This document shows, in pieces, positions 9,413 through 24,736 of a stretch of 64,000 bases of DNA (positions within the stretch are counted from its first letter, which is position 1; each line of letters begins with the position of its first letter). The notes beneath the pieces are model-generated. The model worked only from the letters and a program-made list of their open reading frames with translations, ran no database searches and was not told the DNA's origin. The DNA is from Alkalihalobacillus deserti (GTDB lineage: Bacteria > Bacillota > Bacilli > Bacillales > Bacillaceae_D). The stretch covers positions 124,001 through 188,000 of the forward strand of contig NZ_JAJAFR010000006.1 in the NCBI RefSeq assembly GCF_020734105.1, in the 5' to 3' direction. The translations under genes were made by a program, and so were the position numbers.

Positions 9413-10729
9413 GTGCAATTTGGTCTTTATCAACAGCAGACAACGAGTCTTGTCATGACTCAGGAGTTACGTCAGGCAATTCATTTGTTACAGTTTTCGG
9501 CAGTAGAATTAGCCAATTTCATTAATGATCAAGCACTTGATAACCCGTTACTTGATGTGAAAGAACGGCCCAAGATGGAAGAGTATTCTTATTCAACTTT
9601 TACACATGCAAGCAAGGAAGACCACCCCTCGCCAATTGACTATGCCCTTGTAACAAGAGCGAATTTAAGTGACCATCTTCTATTACAAATTCAAGAGCTG
9701 AGACTAACGGATAAACAGAAAAAAGATTTTACCTATTTAGTGTATAGCTTGCGAGAAGATGGCTACTTAGCTCGTCCGCTTGAGGAACTATGTGAAGAGC
9801 TTTGCATTGACATTGAAGAAGGGGAAGACCTATTATTTACGTTGCAAAGTTTTGAACCAGCTGGAGTGGGAGCACGTGACCTTCAAGAATGTTTGCTTCT
9901 TCAATTAGAGCGTCTAGAAAAAAGAAATTTTTTGGCTGAGCAAGTTCTTACTCATTACATGGAGCCTTTTGCTAAAAGAAAGTGGAAAGAAATTTCCCTT
10001 GAACTAAGTGTGAGCCTTGCCGAAATCCAAGAAGTAAATGATTTAATTCAAACATTAGATCCACGGCCAGGAACACAATATATGTCTGAGCCGGTTCAAT
10101 TTGTGAGACCTGAGTTGAGGATTGTACCATATGAGGGAGATCTTCTAGTTCATTTAGAAGATGATATAATTCCAAATGTTGGTTTGAATCGTCATTATGA
10201 AGAGTTGTTAAAAAATGAAGCCGATAACGAGGCATCCCAATATGCTAAACAGAAAATACAACAGGTGCAATGGCTGATGAAAAGCATCCAGCAACGCAAG
10301 CAAACGATTGTGAAAGTAGGAGAAGCGATCGCGCGCCATCAAAAAGAGTATTTTTTAAATAAAAACGGTGCGTTAAAGCCTCTGACATTAAAAGAAATTG
10401 CTGACGAGATTGAAGTTCATGAATCGACGGTAAGTCGAGCGACTACGAACAAGTATGCTGATACACCAAGAGGCGTCATTGAGTTAAAATCATTATTTTC
10501 TTCTTCTGTTCAAAATGGATTAGGAGAATCGACATCAAGCCGTTCGATTAAAGAATGGATGAAGGAACTTATTGCGAGTGAAAACAAGCAGAAACCTTTA
10601 TCCGATGCCAAAATAGTAAACTGGTTGCAACAGGAGAAAGATACTACCGTATCAAGAAGAGCCATTGCAAAGTATCGTGACGAATTAGGAATCCCCTCCT
10701 CATCAAAGAGAAAAAGATTTGAGAGCTAA
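9413..10729 (+). CDS. rpoN: RNA polymerase sigma-54 factor
   Basis: Sigma-54 (SigL) directs transcription from -24/-12 promoters with enhancer-binding activators. The 438-residue protein has the Gln-rich activator-interacting region I (LYQQQTTSLVMTQELRQAIH), the core-binding middle, the helix-turn-helix EIADEIEVHESTVSRATTNK, and a C-terminal RpoN box in VSRRAIAKYRDELGIP. GTG start with GGGAGGGG at 9400-9407. The stop codon lies inside the left stem of the hairpin-ended repeat that follows. A possible CcpA site is upstream. Confidence 0.96.
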   Translation: MQFGLYQQQTTSLVMTQELRQAIHLLQFSAVELANFINDQALDNPLLDVKERPKMEEYSYSTFTHASKEDHPSPIDYALVTRANLSDHLLLQIQELRLTDKQKKDFTYLVYSLREDGYLARPLEELCEELCIDIEEGEDLLFTLQSFEPAGVGARDLQECLLLQLERLEKRNFLAEQVLTHYMEPFAKRKWKEISLELSVSLAEIQEVNDLIQTLDPRPGTQYMSEPVQFVRPELRIVPYEGDLLVHLEDDIIPNVGLNRHYEELLKNEADNEASQYAKQKIQQVQWLMKSIQQRKQTIVKVGEAIARHQKEYFLNKNGALKPLTLKEIADEIEVHESTVSRATTNKYADTPRGVIELKSLFSSSVQNGLGESTSSRSIKEWMKELIASENKQKPLSDAKIVNWLQQEKDTTVSRRAIAKYRDELGIPSSSKRKRFES

Positions 10730-10870
10730 TAGAAAAAGGTGGAAATTTGCCTTTTCCTATTAGCTCGAAGCAATGAGCAAAGGCGTTGCAAGGTTTTAAG
10801 CCTACTCTGAGCGGAGCCATTGCAAACTTCAACGCAAAAAGGTTGAACTTTACCTTTTTGAACTAACTCG
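10723..10870 (-). repeat. dispersed intergenic repeat, copy A
   Basis: Member of a family described in the findings, here inverted relative to the copy at 53755-53930. The left hairpin pairs GAGCTAATAG with CTATTAGCTC and also contains AAAGG/CCTTT; the right hairpin pairs AAAAAGGT with ACCTTTTT. On the minus strand the core carries GCAATGGCTCCGCTC and, further on, GCTCATTGCTTCGAG. The left hairpin probably terminates rpoN transcription. Confidence 0.65.
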
Positions 10871-10904
10871 AATGAACATTGAATAGAAGCGAGTGATAAC
10901 ACAA

Positions 10905-11156
10905 ATGCTAGAAGTAACCGTCATGTCAAAGATTGATTGCCCGCTGTGCGATAAGGCCATTGATAAAATCAAACCATTAGCAGAACAATTTCATTTTGAT
11001 CTGAACATAGTTGATATTTATCAGGATGATGAGTTGCTCGAAAAATATCAAATCATGATCCCGGTCATTTTAATTAATGATGAAGAAATAGATTTTGGGC
11101 AAATCTCAAAAGAAAAAGTAAGAAAGCGTTTACTTGAATTAAATAGGCAAATTTAA
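10905..11156 (+). CDS. glutaredoxin/thioredoxin-fold small redox protein
   Basis: An 83-residue protein with a CPLC redox motif close to the N-terminus (MLEVTVMSKIDCPLCDKAID), the cis-Pro segment MIPVILINDEEI and a final helix. This pattern is that of the glutaredoxin-like family of small Bacillus proteins often found beside cggR. Partner and substrate are unknown. The start is uncertain: GTG 10893, ATG 10905 and ATG 10923 are all in frame and none has a strong ribosome binding site; I chose ATG 10905, preceded by GAAGCGAG. Confidence 0.8.
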   Translation: MLEVTVMSKIDCPLCDKAIDKIKPLAEQFHFDLNIVDIYQDDELLEKYQIMIPVILINDEEIDFGQISKEKVRKRLLELNRQI

Positions 11157-11166
11157 CTTGTGCGAT

Positions 11167-11218
11167 GACCTGATCCTTGGTAATATAAATCTGTAGGAAG
11201 GATTTGGTCTTTTTTTTT
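11167..11218 (+). terminator. terminator before cggR
   Basis: GACC/GGTC and ATCCTT/AAGGAT pair across an AT-rich loop and are followed by nine T. It separates the small redox gene from the glycolytic operon. Confidence 0.75.
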
Positions 11219-11226
11219 ACCTTGAT

Positions 11227-11262
11227 CGGGACATAAAAAGTCTTAGTGGGACTAATTTTGTC
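11227..11262 (+). promoter_or_regulatory. CggR operator
   Basis: CGGGAC-N6-AGTC-N4-TGGGAC-N6-TGTC. This is the two half-site arrangement known for the B. subtilis CggR operator. It lies 28 bases before the chosen cggR start. CggR would bind here when fructose-1,6-bisphosphate is low and block transcription of the glycolytic operon. Confidence 0.88.
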
Positions 11263-11290
11263 CTATGATGAGAAAAGGGAGTATGATTCT

Positions 11291-13382
<2,092 letters not shown>

Positions 13383-13397
13383 TAGAGAATAGTTGGA

Positions 13398-13433
13398 AAG
13401 AGGAGGAAGAAGGATTTGCTTCTCCTCTTTTTT
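13398..13433 (+). terminator. terminator or attenuator between gapA and pgk
   Basis: AAGAGGAG pairs with CTCCTCTT and is followed by a T run. In B. subtilis most gapA transcripts also stop before pgk with partial read-through; here it probably sets the ratio of gapA to pgk-tpiA-gpmI-eno message. Confidence 0.85.
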
Positions 13434-13472
13434 CCGCTGTGAAAAATATTGCATGCGCAGGAGGTCTAGCAA

Positions 13473-16959
<3,487 letters not shown>

Positions 16960-17072
16960 TTCACAAATAAAAGCAGGAATGTTTTTATTCTAGTCGAACC
17001 TTAATACGGTTGGCCCTGAATGAAAAACAACATTCTAACTAACAATAAATTGAAATAATACAATATATTTGA

Positions 17073-18377
<1,305 letters not shown>

Positions 18378-18387
18378 TAGTTTAATG

Positions 18388-18560
18388 AGGCTACTGAAAA
18401 AGGTTTTTACCTTGTTCAGTAGCCTTTTTAGTATGAGCGTGCCCGTTGCTAAGTCTTAAGCCCGTTGTGAGTGGGGTTCTTATTGCAGGCACGCAACATG
18501 TGGAGCCATGGCCGCTTCCCCGAATCACTTTTGAATGGTTTGATCTTTTTCAGTACCTTT
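18388..18560 (-). repeat. eno terminator hairpin and dispersed repeat, copy B
   Basis: GGCTACTGAA and TTCAGTAGCC (18389-18424), with an inner AGGT/ACCT, form a strong hairpin followed by five T, serving as the eno terminator. The rest, read on the minus strand, contains CCATGGCTCCACATGTTGCG, CCCACTCACAACGGGCTTAA and GCAACGGGCACGC, colinear with the copy at 53755-53930. The far end carries TTGATCTTTTTCAGTACC. Confidence 0.75.
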
Positions 18561-18646
18561 AAGTTTATTCACACGTCATTTTTTTTTGAGTATACAAATA
18601 TTCTCACATCACTCTGGGGAAAATGAATGAGACGGAGGTGAGAAAA

Positions 18647-19198
18647 ATGTCTAATCCTTTTGAAGCATTTTGGGATATCTTAAAATCTTCTAGTGATAAT
18701 GATAAGGGGCAGGAAACCCCCATGCATATTGGTGAAGTGATGACGTGTTGGACTTATTTTACAGCAATGAAAGAGATGTTACGATTTGAAGAGGTGGGTT
18801 TAAATACAACAACTGATTCAGATGTGGTTAAGCTATTAAAAGATGCCTATAAAATGTGTAAAGAACAAAGTGACCGTTTAGAAAAATTTCTGATTAAAGA
18901 AGGGGTTCCACTTCCGCATACATCACCACCCAAGCCGGATTCTTCGCCTCTTGATGTTCCTCAAGGTGTGAAAATGACTGATGATGAACTAGCAAACAGC
19001 CTCGCAATAAAAGTAGCAGCTTCTCTTGTAGAATGTGCCAGGGGGCAAGCTCAGGCGATCAGAAATGATATTGGAATGATGTGGGCTGAGTTTCAAGCTG
19101 AATTACTTGTGTTTAGTACCACATTAAGAACGTTAAAGAAACAGCGCGGATGGTTAAAAATTCCACCAGCCTATCATCCTGCTGGTGGAATCAAATAA
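18647..19198 (+). CDS. DUF3231 family protein
   Basis: A 183-residue, probably helical cytosolic protein. It matches the DUF3231 pattern I know from Bacillaceae: MHIGEVMTCWTYFTAMKEM, LNTTTDSDVVKLLKDA, then FLIKEGVPLP, a proline-rich KPDSSPLDVPQGVKMTDDE and a C-terminal GWLKIPPAYHP. Many members carry two such units; this has one. Its fold is thought to be ferritin-like and members are often linked with sporulation; function is unknown. Start at 18647 is set by GGAGGTGA at 18635-18642. A strong bidirectional terminator follows. Confidence 0.75.
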   Translation: MSNPFEAFWDILKSSSDNDKGQETPMHIGEVMTCWTYFTAMKEMLRFEEVGLNTTTDSDVVKLLKDAYKMCKEQSDRLEKFLIKEGVPLPHTSPPKPDSSPLDVPQGVKMTDDELANSLAIKVAASLVECARGQAQAIRNDIGMMWAEFQAELLVFSTTLRTLKKQRGWLKIPPAYHPAGGIK

Positions 19199-19201
19199 TC
19201 G

Positions 19202-19246
19202 AAAAGCAAAACCGACTCTGTTTGAGCAGAGTCGGTTTTGCTTTTC
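19202..19246. terminator. bidirectional terminator
   Basis: AAAAGCAAAACCGACTCTG pairs perfectly with CAGAGTCGGTTTTGCTTTT around a six-base loop. It can serve the DUF3231 gene on the plus strand and the lipoprotein gene on the minus strand. Confidence 0.9.
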
Positions 19247-19272
19247 TAGATTGTCCATTCATCATGAATGTT

Positions 19273-19941
19273 TTAAAACAACAAACAAGTAAAAATATCA
19301 TCTTTCAAGACAAGCCGAAGACTTCTCCAATCCATACCTTCATATTGCGCTTCAAAGCCAGAAAAGTGATATTCAACAACGGTGGCATTAGGATAAACCT
19401 CTTCAGTATTATCAAGTGTATTTCCTTGCCCAAGTCGCTCATTAACGGCTATTTCCTCCGCGTTTACGTAATCCTGATCATAGACGAAGCGTTCATAGTA
19501 TTGTAGAAATGTCATATCAATCGGTTCACCACTACCGTCATGTTGTCCCCAATGATAAACGGTTTCATCTTCCCATAGTTGCTTCACTTCTTCTACTGAA
19601 AAAACTTGATCGTTTTCAACATCAATGTAACCGTAAGGAGAAAAGCGTACGCCATCCGTTGGGTGGACAAACTCGGCTAACTCCTTCATTTTGTGATCCT
19701 TTAAAAGCTGAACAATGGTGTCTGATGTTTCCTCTAGTGAAAGATTTTGTTTTTCCGTTTCCTCATCTGTAACTGAATCAATTTCGCTTTCATCGCCTGG
19801 CTTTTCTTCAGGTGTTTGATCAGTCTCTTCTTGTTCGGATGGAGCAGTAGGTTCCTGTTCAACTAGTTCAGTTTCTGTTTGGGTACATCCAGTTAAGAGA
19901 ATAGCTAGAGCTAAAAAAAATCCTAAAAAACTTGTTTTCAT
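19273..19941 (-). CDS. predicted lipoprotein
   Basis: A 222-residue secreted lipoprotein. The signal peptide MKTSFLGFFLALAILLTGCT ends in the lipobox LLTGC, so it should be anchored in the membrane after lipidation. A long acidic, low-complexity linker rich in Glu and Thr (about residues 21-62) follows, then a folded domain with VHPTDGVRFSPYGYIDVEND, VYHWGQHDGSGEPIDMTF and a C-terminal MDWRSLRLVLKDD. This domain recurs in Bacillus lipoproteins, but I know no function for it. A ribosome binding site (AAGGAGAG) precedes the ATG on the minus strand. Confidence 0.8.
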   Translation of the reverse strand: MKTSFLGFFLALAILLTGCTQTETELVEQEPTAPSEQEETDQTPEEKPGDESEIDSVTDEETEKQNLSLEETSDTIVQLLKDHKMKELAEFVHPTDGVRFSPYGYIDVENDQVFSVEEVKQLWEDETVYHWGQHDGSGEPIDMTFLQYYERFVYDQDYVNAEEIAVNERLGQGNTLDNTEEVYPNATVVEYHFSGFEAQYEGMDWRSLRLVLKDDIFTCLLF

Positions 19942-20122
19942 GATAAGTCTCTCCTTTTCTTATCACTTTACCCTAAAAATAATATCTATAACTACTATAT
20001 GTCTTAATTCATAAAAAAATTGATCAAACAAATACAGGGGAAAGCAATGAGAGTCATGTGTTCACTCTACTCAGGTCAACCACATATATTGTAAGAACTA
20101 AAAAGTTGGGGGTCTTAGTACA

Positions 20123-20455
20123 ATGTTTTATCAAGTCTATTATCAATTTCACCCCGCATACTATCGTCAATTTCCTCCTGTCGATACATCCAAATTCGAA
20201 CAATCATTACAAACGTTTAAAACCTTGTTAGAACAGGGGAAAGTCGTGGTCAATAGCCTTGTATCGTCACAAGATAAAATGTTTCAACTGATGGATGCGG
20301 CGCAAAAAAGTGACGATGAAGAAGTCGATCGTATTATTAGAGAAACGGGTGTACAAACTATTGCAGAAACTTCTTATACGCCTTCTGGGGTAACCTTTAC
20401 TTTACGCGCTGATGAATGTTGCACCTTAAAGATGTATATAGCATGGGGAAGATAA
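20123..20455 (+). CDS. small conserved Bacillus protein (YuzC-like, tentative)
   Basis: A 110-residue protein with a Tyr/Pro-rich N-terminus (MFYQVYYQFHPAYYRQFPPV) followed by a helical part (DTSKFEQSLQTFKTLLEQGK) and the segment YTPSGVTFTLRADECC. The layout resembles small Bacillus proteins such as YuzC, seen mostly in spore formers, but I am not sure of the family. GGGGGT eight bases before the ATG supports translation. A terminator hairpin overlaps the stop codon, so the gene is monocistronic. Confidence 0.6.
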   Translation: MFYQVYYQFHPAYYRQFPPVDTSKFEQSLQTFKTLLEQGKVVVNSLVSSQDKMFQLMDAAQKSDDEEVDRIIRETGVQTIAETSYTPSGVTFTLRADECCTLKMYIAWGR

Positions 20456-20485
20456 AAAGCATTTCGCGTAGCGGATGCTTTTTTG
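20455..20485 (+). terminator. terminator of the small conserved gene
   Basis: AAGCAT-TTCGC and GCGG-ATGCTT pair around a three-base loop and run into six T. Confidence 0.8.
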
Positions 20486-20652
20486 AGTTTTGTTTGGAGA
20501 TAGATTCAGTGACCACCACGGCTACACCGATTCCAGACTGTCGAGTTGGTTCACCATACTTGCTTTTAAAAAACCTCTCTCAAAAATCTGTCAGATTAGG
20601 TAACTTATCACCAAAAAAAACCGGTTATACATTACTCTATTGCTAGACTAGT

Positions 20653-21060
20653 TTATTATATGAAAAACAAGCAATAGTCATAAACTGTCCTGCAATTTGT
20701 TTGGATCTCTCTCAGCTATCCCCAGACGAATATATGAAGAGACAACATTTAAAAGAAGCATTGAAACAATCTGGACAACAAATTGAAGAGGGAGACATTG
20801 TCCTTCTCTATACAGGTCACTATGAACGCTCATATAGAACGGAGGACTGGTTTAAGCGTCATTCGGGTCTCCATTATTTAGCTGCAAAGTAGTTAGCTGA
20901 ATTAGGAGTGAAAAATATTGGGATTGATGAAAGCCTTCGTTTGATCACCCTCAGTATTGGAAGTATTCGGGGCATCTAGTTTGTCGTGAATTTCAAACAA
21001 CGAATACTGGAAAACGATCCATATGATCTTTTAAATCCTGGAAAGACAAAGCAGTTGGTT
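20653..21060 (+). pseudogene. decayed cyclase-family (kynurenine formamidase-like) gene
   Basis: The reading LLYEKQAIVINCPAICLDLS continuing into EEGDIVLLYTGHYERSYRTE and HSGLHYLAAK is the central part of the metal-dependent cyclase family (PF04199-type). A TAG follows AAK at once, and the same frame then resumes as LAELGVKNIGIDES. A second frame continues with SFDHPQYWKYSGHLVCREFQ and stops at about 21023. So there is one nonsense codon and one frameshift, and the N-terminal third is missing or unrecognisable. Functional members hydrolyse N-formyl or cyclic amide substrates, which fits the amidohydrolase neighbours. Confidence 0.75.
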
Positions 21061-21085
21061 AAATCACAACTAATGGGTGAGACAA

Positions 21086-21941
21086 ATGTTTGATCTTGTC
21101 ATTAAAGAGGTACATTTATTATCTAGTGAAAATACTTTTGATAGTGGTGTTAAAGATGGACATATTGAGAAAATAGGTCATGTCAATAAACCTATCGTCA
21201 AGTGGTACTTGGCGAAGGAAGATTGGTTCTCTTCCATATGTAGAGTCTCATTTGCATTTGGGTACAGCCTTGACAAGCGGGAAACCAGCGCTTAGTCAGT
21301 TTTTAAAAGACTGTTTTCAGTTGGCGCTAAAGCATGATCGTTTTGTTCATATTTTTTGTGATGAAATTGATGAGGGCAATCACACTTTCTAGAGGTTGTA
21401 GCCGATCTTGCCATAGAATCGGGGTTAAAAGAGCGAGTCACAGTTAGCCATATTAACGCGATGAGTTATTATGATGAGGCCGATGTCCGAAAATTAATTG
21501 ACTTACTTCAATTAGCAAAAATCAATGTCGTCACAACGCCATCAATCAATAGTGTGATGCAAGGACGTTTTGATTCTTGGCCAAAAGGTCGAGGGATTAC
21601 GCGAGTGAAGAATTTGCATCATGCTGGTATAACGGTAGCGGTTGCCCATGATGATTTCTCAGTCCTTTTTATCCGCTTAGCCCACATGACAGGAGCAGAG
21701 TTTCGACGCGGTTTTTAAGATGGTAACGACTCAACCAGCTAATATCTTAGGGCTAAAAGGCTATGGAATTGCGGAAGGGAACAAAGCCAATTTACTCCTT
21801 GTATTTGCCACAAACGCCCATGACTTATTAAGAAGACAACCGAAAGCTGAGATGGTGATCACTCAAGGAGAAATTCTGGAAACGGCTCCAACAAAAACGA
21901 TCTTTCATCAAAATCGAAATCAAGTAAGAGAGGAAGTTTAG
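21086..21941 (+). pseudogene. decayed cytosine deaminase-like (CodA family) gene
   Basis: Fragments in several frames line up with one amidohydrolase: MFDLVIKEVHLLSSEN at the start, then VESHLHLGTALTSGKPALSQ (metal-binding HxH), HIFCDEIDEGNHTF, ERVTVSHINAMSYYDEADVR, VVTTPSINSVMQGRFDSWPK with GITVAVAHDD, and finally VTTQPANILGLKGYGIAEGN. Frameshifts fall near 21180 and 21390, a stop lies at 21716-21718, and stretches after TALTSG and after AHDD are deleted, leaving about 285 codons where about 420 are usual. The next gene is an intact member of the same superfamily, so loss here may have been tolerated. Confidence 0.85.
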
Positions 21942-21943
21942 GA

Positions 21944-23239
21944 ATGAACATGAAGTTGATCAATGTAAAAATCCCTATTCTAGACGCTGAGCTCTATTAT
22001 GATCTTACGATAAAAGCTGGCCAGGTGATGGCGGTAAATTCTCACGAACAGAAGCAAAAAGCGGATCGCATGTTTTCTTTCCTCGGAGAAGATTATGAGG
22101 AAGCTGACGATTTAACATGGGATGGCGATGGTCGAATTCTCTTGCCGGGAATGACAGATGCGCATATGCATCTAGATAAATCACACTCTCTACTTGTAGC
22201 TGAAAATAAAAGTGGCACGTTATTAGAAGCGATTCAAAGCTATACACAAGCTTCTGAAACGTTCACGGATGAAAATGTTAAAGATAGAATGAGGAAAACG
22301 GCATTATCGGCTTTGGCACACGGGACAACGACGATTCGAACTCATATTGACTTTAATACGAAGGTGCGAGAAGAAACGACTTTTCGCGGGGTGAGAATGG
22401 CTTTAGAATTAAAGCAAGAACTCGCTCCTTTTATCGATATTCAAGTGTTTCCGATGCTCCCGTATTATCCTTACGATGATGACGATCGTAAAAGAATTGA
22501 AAAAATGCTAACGATGGGAGTCGACGGTGTTGGTGGGGCTCCTCATATTAGTGAGAAGCCGTTAGAATGCATTGATGAAATTTTTACGTATGCACTTCAG
22601 CATAATTTGCCGATCGATCTCCACACAGATGAAAGCGATGATCCAAATGTTGAGACGGTTTTGTACATTGCTGAGAAAACAGTTGAAGCTGATTATCAAG
22701 GAAAAGTCGTCGTCGACCATCTTTGCTCATTAGCAGCGATGGATCATGAAAAGGCAGCATCAGTTATTGCGAAAATGAAGGAAGCGAAGTTTGGTGTGAT
22801 CACGCTACCTGCGGCGAATTTATATTTACAAGGAAGAGATGATCGTGGTGTTGTGCGCAGGGGCATCACACGGGTTTGTGAGTTGTTAGCGGCCGACGTA
22901 CCGATTGCGACAGCATCAGATAATGTCTGTGATCCTTTTCATCCGTTTGGAAGAGGTGATTTGTTGCAGATCGCCCAATTAACAGGCTATACCGCTCATA
23001 TGGGGGGGAAAGACGATCTCGTTACTCTTTTACAAATGATCACGACCGTTCCTTCGCAATTGGTCGGTCAAAAGCATAAGGGAATTGAACTCGGACAAAA
23101 AGCGGATTTTGTGTTGTTTGATGCAACGACTCTTGAAGAGCTATTTGCCGAATTGCCACAAACACGAGCGGTTTACGGTGCGGGGAGATGGCTCCAGGTA
23201 ACGCATGTGAAAAAAAGTCTGGAATCAGTAAGACGATAA
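21944..23239 (+). CDS. amidohydrolase, cytosine deaminase-like
   Basis: A 431-residue metal-dependent hydrolase of the cytosine deaminase/isopropylammelide hydrolase branch. Metal-binding His residues are in LPGMTDAHMHLDKSH, further ligands in DLHTDESDDPN and VVDHLCSLAAM, and the catalytic Asp is in ATASDNVCDPFHPFGRGD. The C-terminal barrel strand reads GIELGQKADFVLFDA. The substrate is probably a pyrimidine, triazine or related cyclic amidine; it cannot be told from sequence. It starts two bases after the end of the decayed deaminase reading frame and is followed closely by the WrbA-like gene. Confidence 0.85.
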   Translation: MNMKLINVKIPILDAELYYDLTIKAGQVMAVNSHEQKQKADRMFSFLGEDYEEADDLTWDGDGRILLPGMTDAHMHLDKSHSLLVAENKSGTLLEAIQSYTQASETFTDENVKDRMRKTALSALAHGTTTIRTHIDFNTKVREETTFRGVRMALELKQELAPFIDIQVFPMLPYYPYDDDDRKRIEKMLTMGVDGVGGAPHISEKPLECIDEIFTYALQHNLPIDLHTDESDDPNVETVLYIAEKTVEADYQGKVVVDHLCSLAAMDHEKAASVIAKMKEAKFGVITLPAANLYLQGRDDRGVVRRGITRVCELLAADVPIATASDNVCDPFHPFGRGDLLQIAQLTGYTAHMGGKDDLVTLLQMITTVPSQLVGQKHKGIELGQKADFVLFDATTLEELFAELPQTRAVYGAGRWLQVTHVKKSLESVRR

Positions 23240-23258
23240 ACGTGTAAAGAAGGGATCG

Positions 23259-23954
23259 ATGTTGACGAAGGTTTTAATTATATATTACAGTGCATTTGGT
23301 CATATAGCGACGCTGAGTGAGGCAATTGCCAAAGGCGTTGACAGAGTGGACGGTGTCACCTCTAAACTCGTCCGGATTCCTGAATTCGAAGACCCGAATA
23401 TTCGCATTGTTAATCAGCGTAACGCTGAGGAAGAAGAAGGGTTAGCGAAGCATTTTAAATTAACGAAACGAATAGAGGATTATAAAGAAGTCCAACACGA
23501 ACAAGCGAGCATACCGGTCGCGACGATGGATGATTTACGGGACGCAGACGGAATTATTTGGGGCTTTCCCACTTATTTAGGTTCGATGCCCGGGCAAGTG
23601 AAATCCTTTCTTGATCAAGCCGGTCAGTTTTGTACAACTGGTGAGCTTGAAGGAAAGCCAACCGCTTTATTTACGAGTACAGGCTCAATCCATGGAGGGC
23701 ATGAAGCGACTTTGTTAAATTCACTCGTTCCACTCTTGCATCTTGGTTTGATTTTTGTGGGGTTGCCGTACACAGAGAATCCAGAATATTTAACCGATCA
23801 AGCAATTGGATGCTCTCCATATGGCGTCTCGACACTCGCAGGACCGGATGGATCACGAACACCCGTAGTGGAGGAATTAACAATGGCTGGCCGTCTTGGC
23901 GAACGAGTAGCTCGTGTGGCGAAGGCTTTTACCATTGCTCAACCATTTGCATAA
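23259..23954 (+). CDS. NAD(P)H:quinone oxidoreductase, WrbA family
   Basis: Flavodoxin-fold protein of 231 residues. The FMN phosphate loop is YYSAFGHIATLSEA, with GFPTYLGSMPGQVKSFLDQA and FTSTGSIHGGHEATLLNSL around the isoalloxazine, and GCSPYGVSTLAGPDGS near the end. It is about 30 residues longer than typical WrbA owing to an acidic/basic insert after the second strand (about residues 50-80). The family reduces quinones by two electrons and protects against redox stress. It lies 19 bases after the amidohydrolase and probably shares its transcript. Confidence 0.9.
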   Translation: MLTKVLIIYYSAFGHIATLSEAIAKGVDRVDGVTSKLVRIPEFEDPNIRIVNQRNAEEEEGLAKHFKLTKRIEDYKEVQHEQASIPVATMDDLRDADGIIWGFPTYLGSMPGQVKSFLDQAGQFCTTGELEGKPTALFTSTGSIHGGHEATLLNSLVPLLHLGLIFVGLPYTENPEYLTDQAIGCSPYGVSTLAGPDGSRTPVVEELTMAGRLGERVARVAKAFTIAQPFA

Positions 23955-23961
23955 GAAGAAA

Positions 23962-23997
23962 AAGCGCTCAGAGTTCATTCTTTGAGCGTTTGATTTT
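23962..23997 (+). terminator. terminator after the WrbA-like gene
   Basis: CGCTCA pairs with TGAGCG (with flanking A and T extending the stem), followed by TTTGATTTTAT. Confidence 0.65.
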
Positions 23998-24736
23998 ATA
24001 GTTAGTTAACGCTATCCTTTCCTGAATAAATATAGTATTTGGTTTTTGACTATTTATTTGTATATAACATTTACTGCACTGCTTGAAACACAACCTACTT
24101 TTATTGCTAATAAGATATTTATAAAATGAAAAAAGACTATCCTTTGATAGTCATTTTTTCATGATTTTTTATCTAGAAGTACAAATTGTTTTTTCATTTT
24201 TAAATCCGTTCATTTGTGTGTCACGAAAACTGGTTGTGTAATTCAACAATTTTTTCTTATCTTATAGTGTGTAAATCCGCTATTAAATTATTCCAATCAT
24301 TACAAATATTGAAATGCAAAATCATTTGAATAAATTGCACCTAGTACAAAAAAGCGACTGCCTTTATGGAGCAATCGCATTTATTAATTTCAACCTATTT
24401 CTTTTTAATTTAATCGATACAATTCAATTTTTTCGAAAAACTGAACAAATTTCAAGAATGGTTTACGTTTTCTTCAACTAACCTACGTTCGTAGTTAAGC
24501 CTTTATTTGCCTTTTCTTTTTATACGGCATTTAATTTGTTCGTGTTCATCATCTTCTTGTTCAATTGATAAACTTCCTTTAACTTACTTCGAATAAACCA
24601 CTGTAAAAAAAATTGATTCATGTTTCGGATTCAGGAGCGGAGCCGTGTTTGGCAGGGATTGTACAGCATAGAAAAACCGATTGTGCGCACGATAAGATTG
24701 GGCACCTAAAATTATGATATTGGAGGTTTCTTGCTT
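23998..24736. other. 739-bp AT-rich region without a gene
   Basis: No supported ORF on either strand. It contains a terminator-like hairpin at about 24130-24159 (GACTATC-cttt-GATAGTC then six T), a weaker one around 24352-24381 (GCGACTGC/GCAATCGC), and a fragment GAGCGGAGCC near 24635 that resembles the dispersed repeat core. It looks like remains of lost genes plus the leader of the next gene. Confidence 0.5.

Noticed and set aside
18440-18560. Small RNA gene after enolase
   Set aside because: The structured stretch matches the dispersed repeat family, which explains it better than a dedicated RNA.
20416-20646. 76-codon ORF overlapping the end of the 110-residue gene
   Set aside because: It runs across a terminator hairpin, has no ribosome binding site and ends in decayed sequence before the cyclase remnant.
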